From: an uncultured Clostridia bacterium
GTDB taxonomy: Bacteria > Bacillota > Clostridia > Oscillospirales > Acutalibacteraceae
Length of the DNA stretch: 6,028 nt
Direction: 5' to 3'
Assembly: GCA_937875885.1 (NCBI GenBank)
Contig: CALEIO010000074.1
Coordinates: 1 to 6,028, forward strand
Below are positions 1 to 4,948 of the stretch, piece by piece (the stretch's first letter is position 1; every line of letters starts with the position of its first letter). Below the pieces are notes generated by a model. The model was not told the DNA's origin and ran no database searches. It was given only the letters and a program-made list of their open reading frames with translations. Made by a program: the position numbers and the translations under genes.

Positions 1-891
1 AATGATAAAGTCAGAGAACACGGGGTTTTCCTTATCAATATGAATCTTCTTTTCGTAAACAGCTGTTCTGCCCAAATAGTCTTCGTATTCACACTTTAAT
101 GTGTAATAACCTGTTTCTGTAAGAGTAACTGTTGCTGTGCTGAGTACGCCTTCTGTTGTCCACTCAACCACCTCTTCTGTACCGTTAACAGTTACAACAC
201 ACTTCTTGTTAAGGTCAAAGTTGTTAGCATTTACTGTGATTTCAGCTGTTACATCACCGTTTGTGTAAGCGATTTCATCACTTGTGCTGTCATAGAATCC
301 TGTGTAGGAATACTTTGCCTCAATACCGGGAGTAACGTCATCTACAACGAATACTTCATTTGTAATACAGCTGGCAACGTTGCCTGCCATATCGTATGCT
401 TTAGCTTCCACACGATTGCGGAACTGTGCATCTATGGGTAATGTGAACTTTCCGTTTTCGAGCTTAACCTTGTTCTCTTCAAGATAAGTAACGCCGCCAT
501 CCAGACTATACCAGATGTAGTCGATTCCGGAAGCACCCTCACCGTTGTCAGATGCCTCAATGCACAGATCTACTGTTTCGGGAGAGAAGCCGAACAGCAC
601 TTCTCCGATTTTCTCGATTACTGTCAATACGTAATCAAGAGAAACCTCGGGAGCTTTTGTATCAATCTTAACAGTGGGAAGCTGAATTTCATCTGTAATA
701 AATCCGTCAGCTTCACTCTTAAGGTAAATTACAGGATTTGTCTCGCCGTTTGTTGCATACTCAACCTTATTATCAAACACGGTGTCCAGCTTGTTATCGT
801 ATGCTACCAGGTAGCCTGCGGGTGCACAAATGTGAATAGCAGAATCATACCAGCCATTGCTGTTTGTTTCTTCCTCGATTGAGTAGAAATC
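1..891 (-). other. Region of further Ig-like domains downstream of the five repeats (residues 987-1283)
   Basis: This region begins with a unit carrying NGWYDSAIHICAPAGYLV (998-1015). It continues through a domain starting at DTKAPEVSL (1063-1071) with ASGIDYIWYSLDGG (1106-1119) and AYDMAGN (1151-1157). Another domain follows DDVTPGIEAKYS (1170-1181), and a new one starts at DKENPVFSD, cut by the window edge. The D-x-T/K-x-P junctions and the Y-D-x-A-G-N motif are typical of bacterial Ig-like domains (BIG_3/HYR-like). Domain boundaries are estimates. Confidence 0.7.
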
Positions 892-3849
892 CTGGGGAGC
901 ATCAAGGTAAACAACATTGATTGTATATGTCTTGGTGCAAGAATTGTAGCATTCATCCTCTGCCTTTGTAACAGTTACAACAACCTCGCCAACCTTGCCA
1001 TCAGAAACACCGATGTTAACAGTATCATTCTTTACAGTAGCGCCGATATCGTTCTTTTCGATTGTATAAGTAAAGGAACCTGTACCGGGACCTGCATCCT
1101 TGATAGCGTTTGTGTATTCTGTTGTACCGTAAACAAGAGTCACATACTCGCCATCTTCAAAAGTAAATGTCTGATCATCCTTGTTGATGAAGATTGTGTA
1201 TGTTGCGCTTGTCTCGTTGTACTTATCGTCGCCGGCCTTTGTAGCTTTTACAGTTACTTCACCGGACTTCTTAATTGTAAGCTCGGGGCTTGCAGGATCA
1301 AGAATTTCAGCTACCTCATTGTCGCTGATTACAGCGTAAGTGATCTCACCTGTGCTTTCGCCGCCCTTTGCTGTGTTTACATAAACATTGCCGTTGTCGT
1401 TATATGTAATTGCCTCGGGATTTGCATACTCAAAAGCAAATCCTGTCTGATCAGCGCGAACAATTTCGATCTCCTTGCTGATAGTAGCAGGCTCGTAGCA
1501 ATCATCGCCTGATACCTCTGCAATCAGAGTAAACTTGCCTGTTGTCAGTGCTGTGAGTGTGTTTCCTTTCAGCTCAACAACCTTACCATCCTGCTCAACA
1601 GAATAAGTGATTTCTGCATTTTTAGCTTCAATGCCCTCAACAGCGAATACATCGAAAGGTGTTGTGCTGTATGTCAGTGCAGAAGGAGTTGTATCAACAA
1701 ACTTAACCTCATCCTGAGTATCTTTGTTGATTGTGAGTGTGTATGTAGTAAAACCTGTTGTGTACTTGTCATCCTCTTCGATATCTACACGGACAGTAAT
1801 GACACCTGAACGAAGTACTGTTACCTGTCCGCTGATTTCACTAATCTCTGCAACACCTTTTTCGAGCTCGTTACCCTCAAGATCCCACTGTCCAATAATA
1901 CTATAAGAAACATTACCTGAAGACTCTGTATGACGTGCATCATTATTAAACTTCAGACCCTCTTTGTATGTAACAGGCTTGGGTTCTTTAATATCAAATG
2001 CCAGCTCATCGGGACACTTTTTAACAACTTCAAATGTATATGTTGCAGAAGATTCAGTATAAAGATCTGTTTCTTCAATTGTCGCCTTAACTGTAATCTT
2101 ACCTGTTGTTTCAAATGTAACTTCACCATTCTCATCAACAGTTACACCCTTTGCAGTGGTTTCTTCCTTAACAATTGAATATACAACCTTACCGGGTGTT
2201 TTAAGACTGCCAGCCTCATTTTTATAGCTTCCATCGCCAACCCAAATGGTAATATTTTCAGATGTATCGTCGAATGCGAAGTCTGTTCTATCCAGACGAT
2301 TAAGAGTTACCTTGTTTGGATCAATAGTAAATGTAACAAGCTGTTCAAAGCCGTTCTCTGCTTTTCGGTCCCAGTCAAATCTCCACTGAGCAGTGATTTT
2401 CTCACCGTCAGCAATTGCTTTTTTAACCATTGCTCTGTCTAGAACTGTCCAGAGCTGCATATAGTTTACAGTTGCTGAATCCTTGGGAGAATCCTGATTA
2501 GAGAAGAAAGATTTATTTGTGGACCAATCATCAGCGCCGATTTTGCTCTGATAGTTAACATCGTTTGTCTGTGTAAGCTCCAGACCCTCGGGAGCTGTAA
2601 TGAGGATTCCTGCCCACCAGCCTTCGGTGTATCTGCCAATGGAAGTATCCACAGGGCTCCAGTCAAGAGAAATTTCAGAGGAAATATCTACAACAACCTC
2701 GCCGCTCTTGTTGCCGCTTACTGTACCTGCAGTAATTGTAGATACACTACCGAGTTCAGGATAAATCTGAACACCGGATTCGTCGTTGAGTGTAATATAC
2801 TTGGGATCAATCTCAAGTATAACGATCTGCTCATAAACGCCATCTTTATTCCAGTCAAAACGCCAGATATACTTGAAGGGAGCTGTTGCATTCTTGAGGT
2901 AATTCTCGTTAATCAGACCCCACAGACCAATGAAATGGCCATCTGTTGCGTCATTTGCTGAATCTTTATAATTCCAGAAATCCTTGGCTGTACCCCAAAC
3001 GCCACCGGACTTTGTCTGGTACTTAACACCTTCAAAGTCCTCTTTTGTCTTGAGGTCTTCGGGAGCAGTAACCTTAATGCCTGCCCACCAACCGTCATTT
3101 GTCTGGTCGGAATTTTCTTTCTTGATAAAGTCAAGTGCAACATCTTTGTTGTACTGAACCTTAACATAGTTAGTATCTGCCTCTGTCACAACCTCAAGGC
3201 CTTCTGTAATTGTAGAAACTGTACCCTTGCCTGTTGTGCTGGGATAAACCTGCTCGCCATCCTTTATCAGAGTGATCTCTGCAGGATTAATGCTGATGCT
3301 TGCTGTCTGCTCGTAACCGGTAGTGTCATCCTTATCCCAGTTAAAGCCCCATACATACTCAAGGTTTTTGCCGCTTAAGATTGCATCGTTAAGATACTGC
3401 TCGCTTACATAGGCCCAAAGACCGATATAGTGATTATCATCTGCATCTGCAAGGGTATCGGGAGAGTCCTTGAAATTCCAGAATATTTTAGCACTACCCC
3501 ATTCGCCTGCGGACTTGTTGCTATAGGTTACTCCTTCAAAATCAGCCTCTGTTCTGAGGTCTGCGGGAGCTTCCATTTTAGCACCTACCCACCAGCCGTC
3601 GGTAGTTCTGCCGATTAGGGGGTTAGCTTCAACCCATTCCAGTGTAACACCACTGAATGTTACAACTGCATTTTCTGTCTCTCCGTTGGTTACTGTTCCG
3701 TTGGGAGAAATAGAAGAAAGGGTTCCATAACTTTTTTCGCTTGATGCTGCAATGTTTACAAGACCTGTCGGCAAGGCGCTGACAAAGATCAGTATTGCAA
3801 GCAACAAGGCTGCTACTTTTGTAGAAAAAGCATTTCTGACTTTAACCAT
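1..3849 (-). CDS. Giant exported multi-domain Ig-like protein (3'-truncated by window edge, first 1283 codons)
   Basis: The frame is open from ATG 3849 to the window edge with no stop in 1283 codons, checked codon by codon. Residues 1-35 form a Sec signal peptide: basic MVKVRNAFSTK, hydrophobic core VAALLLAILIFVSAL, and probable cleavage after NIAA. Residues 42-518 are three copies of a Trp-rich module (GWW, W-x-F-x-W and YEQ/FEQ motifs). Residues 519-986 are five Ig-like repeats. From 987 on come further Ig-like domains with DTKAPEV, DDVTP and DKENP junctions and an AYDMAGN motif (1151-1157), typical of Ig-like domains in clostridial surface proteins. No catalytic domain or wall anchor (LPXTG, SLH, dockerin) is seen, but the C-terminus is missing. 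It is probably a cell-surface adhesin or stalk, or a secreted matrix protein. It is the fourth gene of the operon. The role is inferred from architecture only. Confidence 0.9.
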   Translation of the reverse strand, partial: MVKVRNAFSTKVAALLLAILIFVSALPTGLVNIAASSEKSYGTLSSISPNGTVTNGETENAVVTFSGVTLEWVEANPLIGRTTDGWWVGAKMEAPADLRTEADFEGVTYSNKSAGEWGSAKIFWNFKDSPDTLADADDNHYIGLWAYVSEQYLNDAILSGKNLEYVWGFNWDKDDTTGYEQTASISINPAEITLIKDGEQVYPSTTGKGTVSTITEGLEVVTEADTNYVKVQYNKDVALDFIKKENSDQTNDGWWAGIKVTAPEDLKTKEDFEGVKYQTKSGGVWGTAKDFWNYKDSANDATDGHFIGLWGLINENYLKNATAPFKYIWRFDWNKDGVYEQIVILEIDPKYITLNDESGVQIYPELGSVSTITAGTVSGNKSGEVVVDISSEISLDWSPVDTSIGRYTEGWWAGILITAPEGLELTQTNDVNYQSKIGADDWSTNKSFFSNQDSPKDSATVNYMQLWTVLDRAMVKKAIADGEKITAQWRFDWDRKAENGFEQLVTFTIDPNKVTLNRLDRTDFAFDDTSENITIWVGDGSYKNEAGSLKTPGKVVYSIVKEETTAKGVTVDENGEVTFETTGKITVKATIEETDLYTESSATYTFEVVKKCPDELAFDIKEPKPVTYKEGLKFNNDARHTESSGNVSYSIIGQWDLEGNELEKGVAEISEISGQVTVLRSGVITVRVDIEEDDKYTTGFTTYTLTINKDTQDEVKFVDTTPSALTYSTTPFDVFAVEGIEAKNAEITYSVEQDGKVVELKGNTLTALTTGKFTLIAEVSGDDCYEPATISKEIEIVRADQTGFAFEYANPEAITYNDNGNVYVNTAKGGESTGEITYAVISDNEVAEILDPASPELTIKKSGEVTVKATKAGDDKYNETSATYTIFINKDDQTFTFEDGEYVTLVYGTTEYTNAIKDAGPGTGSFTYTIEKNDIGATVKNDTVNIGVSDGKVGEVVVTVTKAEDECYNSCTKTYTINVVYLDAPQDFYSIEEETNSNGWYDSAIHICAPAGYLVAYDNKLDTVFDNKVEYATNGETNPVIYLKSEADGFITDEIQLPTVKIDTKAPEVSLDYVLTVIEKIGEVLFGFSPETVDLCIEASDNGEGASGIDYIWYSLDGGVTYLEENKVKLENGKFTLPIDAQFRNRVEAKAYDMAGNVASCITNEVFVVDDVTPGIEAKYSYTGFYDSTSDEIAYTNGDVTAEITVNANNFDLNKKCVVTVNGTEEVVEWTTEGVLSTATVTLTETGYYTLKCEYEDYLGRTAVYEKKIHIDKENPVFSDFII
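892..2295 (-). repeat. Five tandem Ig-like repeats of about 90-100 residues (residues 519-986)
   Basis: The approximate repeat limits are residues 519-614, 615-713, 714-802, 803-893 and 894-986. Each has a middle strand such as VVYSIV, VSYSII, ITYSVE, ITYAVI or FTYTIE. Each ends with a TVKAT-like strand, an acidic-plus-Tyr turn (ETDLY, EDDKY, GDDCY, GDDKY, EDECY) and, in most copies, a TYT strand with linkers such as INKDTQ, VRADQ or INKDDQ. This is the pattern of bacterial Ig-like stalk domains (BIG/MBG type). Sequence divergence between copies is high. They most likely act as a rigid spacer or binding stalk. Confidence 0.82.
2296..2751 (-). repeat. Trp-rich module, copy 3 (residues 367-518), most divergent
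   Basis: It opens with GSVSTITAG. Landmarks are EGWWAGILITAPEGL (409-423), DWSTNKSFLSNQDSP (442-456), NYMQLWTVLDRAMV (462-475), W489-R-F-D-W493-D-R, FEQ (501-503) and IDPNKVTLN (509-517). It lacks the QVYP ending and runs straight into the Ig-like array. Confidence 0.85.
2752..3225 (-). repeat. Trp-rich module, copy 2 (residues 209-366)
   Basis: It opens with GTVSTITEG. It repeats the landmarks of copy 1 as DGWWAGIKVTAPEDL (252-266), VWGTAKDFWNYKDSA (284-298), HFIGLWGLINENYL (305-318), W329-R-F-D-W333-N-K, VYEQ (338-341), IDPKYITL (347-354) and QIYP (361-364). It is most similar to copy 1. Confidence 0.88.
3226..3726 (-). repeat. Trp-rich module, copy 1 (residues 42-208)
   Basis: It opens with GTLSSI. 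Further landmarks are DGWWVGAKMEAPADL (84-98), EWGSAKIFWNFKDSPD (116-131), HYIGLWAYVSEQYL (140-153), W167-G-F-N-W171-D-K, GYEQ (178-181), INPAEITL (187-194) and QVYP (200-203). The same landmarks recur in order in copies 2 and 3. Confidence 0.88.
3742..3849 (-). other. Signal peptide of the giant surface protein
   Basis: Residues 1-36 have the three classical regions: a basic n-region (K3, R5, K11), a hydrophobic core at about 12-25 (VAALLLAILIFVSA), and a polar c-region (LPTGLVNIAAS) with an Ala-x-type cleavage site near residue 35. No lipobox cysteine is present, so Sec/type I peptidase export is expected rather than a lipoprotein. Confidence 0.85.
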
Positions 3850-3855
3850 GTTCAC

Positions 3856-4350
3856 TTACTCCTTTTCTGATTCTTCACCAGGTTCAGATTTGGTTTCTTC
3901 CTGATTCATAAGTATATAATAAATTTTTCCGTTGAGGATGCAGTGCATACAAAATGAGAAAACAAACAATGCCAGAAAAAAATAGCACATAAATCCCACT
4001 CCATTTGTCACAATAACGGAAATTATTAACCCGATTAAGCCGATAACTGTCAGGCCATCTGCAACACATGCAGGCAGATTCTGGCAGAAAGAGATCAGAC
4101 CGATCTTCTTTTTCATACTGAATCTGCGCATTCTGTTTTTGGAAAGCCAGTTTTTCTTATTGCTGCTGAGCACAAACTGTGAAACAATTCCCAGAACAAG
4201 GAAAGTCCAGAACATAACACCAACAGCAATTCCGAGAAATTTCAGATTGTTTTTGTCAAAGTCAATTGGCATCAGCAAAAAGCTGATTGACATCATAAAA
4301 AAGCTGATAGTTGATATAAGCAACCATACCATACCTTTTTGTCTATTCAT
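3856..4350 (-). CDS. Four-helix integral membrane protein of unknown function
   Basis: The protein has 164 residues and four hydrophobic segments, at about 8-27, 39-61, 96-114 and 117-137. The N-terminus is basic (MNRQKG). The loop between helices 2 and 3 is strongly basic (NKKNWLSKNRMRRFSMKKK, residues 64-82), and the C-terminal tail is short and acidic (EETKSEPGEESEKE). By the positive-inside rule, both ends and the basic loop are cytoplasmic. I see no catalytic or transport motif and do not recognise the family. It overlaps the upstream ETTVL gene by one base and ends 6 nt before the giant surface-protein gene, so it probably belongs to the same pathway, perhaps as a membrane partner of the kinase/ETTVL pair. 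Serines and threonines in its tail could be phosphorylated, but nothing in the sequence shows this. Confidence 0.85.
   Translation of the reverse strand: MNRQKGMVWLLISTISFFMMSISFLLMPIDFDKNNLKFLGIAVGVMFWTFLVLGIVSQFVLSSNKKNWLSKNRMRRFSMKKKIGLISFCQNLPACVADGLTVIGLIGLIISVIVTNGVGFMCYFFLALFVFSFCMHCILNGKIYYILMNQEETKSEPGEESEKE
3859..3864 (-). promoter_or_regulatory. Shine-Dalgarno AAGGAG for the giant surface protein
   Basis: AAGGAG is 9 nt before the ATG at 3849 and overlaps the last Lys-Glu codons of the upstream gene, whose TAA lies at 3858-3856. Only 6 nt separate the two genes. This supports ATG 3849 as the start, which also places a clean signal peptide at the N-terminus. Confidence 0.82.
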
Positions 4351-4931
4351 TAGTACACCTCCGCACAGATAACTTCATCGGTATGTATGTATGTGATCTC
4401 ATACTCAACCATAAAGGGGTTACCTGTAAATTCATTCTGACTCAGCACACTTGTTTCATTTGCATAATAAGCTGCTGCACCGGCTGCATAAGAATTATCA
4501 GAGTTCAGTACTGTGGTTTCGTTTGCTCCACCTAAAACTGTTGTTTCATTACCGCCACCGAGAACTGTTGTCTCGTTGCCGCCAAGAACTGTTGTTTCTT
4601 CTGCTGTCAGGCGCTGTGTGCCAATCTTCTGTGTTGCCATTGCACCTGTAAGCATATCGTCGGTTTTATTGGCCACTCTGCCTGAAGGAGAAATCTTGTC
4701 AGTAACCTTGCCTCGTTCCTGGTTAACAAGGCTTGATTTGTAGGTTTTATCTCCTGAAGACTCGTTCTGAGCACGGATAACCTCAATTGCTTTCTTTGCT
4801 GTTCTTCCTGAAAGATCACCGATAACCTTGGGAATTTTCAGAAAAATAAATAACAAAACAGATGTTATAATCATCGCTCCGCAAAGGATTGCAGCACCGA
4901 TGAATATATATCGATATATTTCATATGTCAT
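4350..4931 (-). CDS. Single-pass membrane protein with a multi-copy ETTVL phosphothreonine-type motif array
   Basis: This 193-residue protein has a short N-terminal segment and one membrane helix (about residues 8-31, IFIGAAILCGAMIITSVLLF). A basic, polar tail follows (KIPKVIGDLSGRTAKKAIEV, residues 32-51), which by the positive-inside rule is cytoplasmic. Residues 112-163 hold four ETTVL motifs (starting at 112, 120, 129 and 138) and one ETSVL (159), separated by Gly/Asn/Ala-rich linkers. ETT-type threonine motifs are the sites that Hanks kinases phosphorylate in FHA proteins such as mycobacterial GarA (ETTSVF). That, together with a kinase gene 17 nt upstream, suggests this is a kinase substrate and a multivalent docking scaffold for FHA domains. 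The C-terminus (VEYEITYIHTDEVI, residues 175-188) looks strand-forming. I know no gene name, and the function is inferred from the motifs and neighbours. Confidence 0.88.
   Translation of the reverse strand: MTYEIYRYIFIGAAILCGAMIITSVLLFIFLKIPKVIGDLSGRTAKKAIEVIRAQNESSGDKTYKSSLVNQERGKVTDKISPSGRVANKTDDMLTGAMATQKIGTQRLTAEETTVLGGNETTVLGGGNETTVLGGANETTVLNSDNSYAAGAAAYYANETSVLSQNEFTGNPFMVEYEITYIHTDEVICAEVY
4358..4362 (-). promoter_or_regulatory. Shine-Dalgarno GGAGG for the four-helix membrane protein, with TAATG stop/start overlap
   Basis: GGAGG lies 7 nt before the ATG at 4350 and is inside the last codons of the upstream gene (GCG GAG GTG TAC TAA). The stop and start share one base in TAATG (4352-4348). 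This arrangement usually means translational coupling, with terminating ribosomes re-initiating on the next gene. Confidence 0.85.
4443..4598 (-). repeat. Coding repeat: five ET[TS]VL motifs
   Basis: The five motifs are spaced 8, 9, 9 and 21 residues apart. The first four form a near-27-bp tandem repeat, with GGN, GGGN and GGAN linkers. The leucine codons are CTT, CTC, TTA, CTG and CTG, and the valine codons are GTT, GTT, GTT, GTA and GTG, so the protein motif is kept while the DNA has drifted. This points to selection on the peptide rather than a recent slippage expansion. Confidence 0.9.
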
Positions 4932-4939
4932 GGTTTCTG

Positions 4940-4945
4940 CCTCCT
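4940..4945 (-). promoter_or_regulatory. Shine-Dalgarno AGGAGG for the ETTVL-array membrane protein
   Basis: AGGAGG sits 8 nt upstream of the ATG at 4931, directly after the tandem TAA TAA stops that end the kinase gene. It fixes the start of the 193-residue protein and shows that the two genes are adjacent cistrons of one message. Confidence 0.85.
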
Positions 4946-4948
4946 TTA

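Noticed and set aside
1724..2178. Plus-strand short open frames opposite the Ig-like repeats
   Set aside because: They have low-complexity compositions (Ser/Thr-rich or Cys/Phe/Asn-rich) and oppose a continuous 1283-codon minus-strand frame with clear domains.
2466..3167. Minus-strand short frames inside the giant gene
   Set aside because: They are out of phase with the open frame from 3849, which carries the repeats and conserved motifs, and their sequences show no domain.
3850..3855. Possible promoter or terminator between the four-helix gene and the surface-protein gene
   Set aside because: Only 6 nt separate them, with the ribosome binding site inside the upstream gene; I see no room for a promoter and no hairpin.
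4451..4743. Plus-strand frames over the ETTVL repeat, rich in PP-R-TVVS-type repeats
   Set aside because: The repetitiveness only mirrors the minus-strand motif array; there is no ribosome binding site and no independent support.
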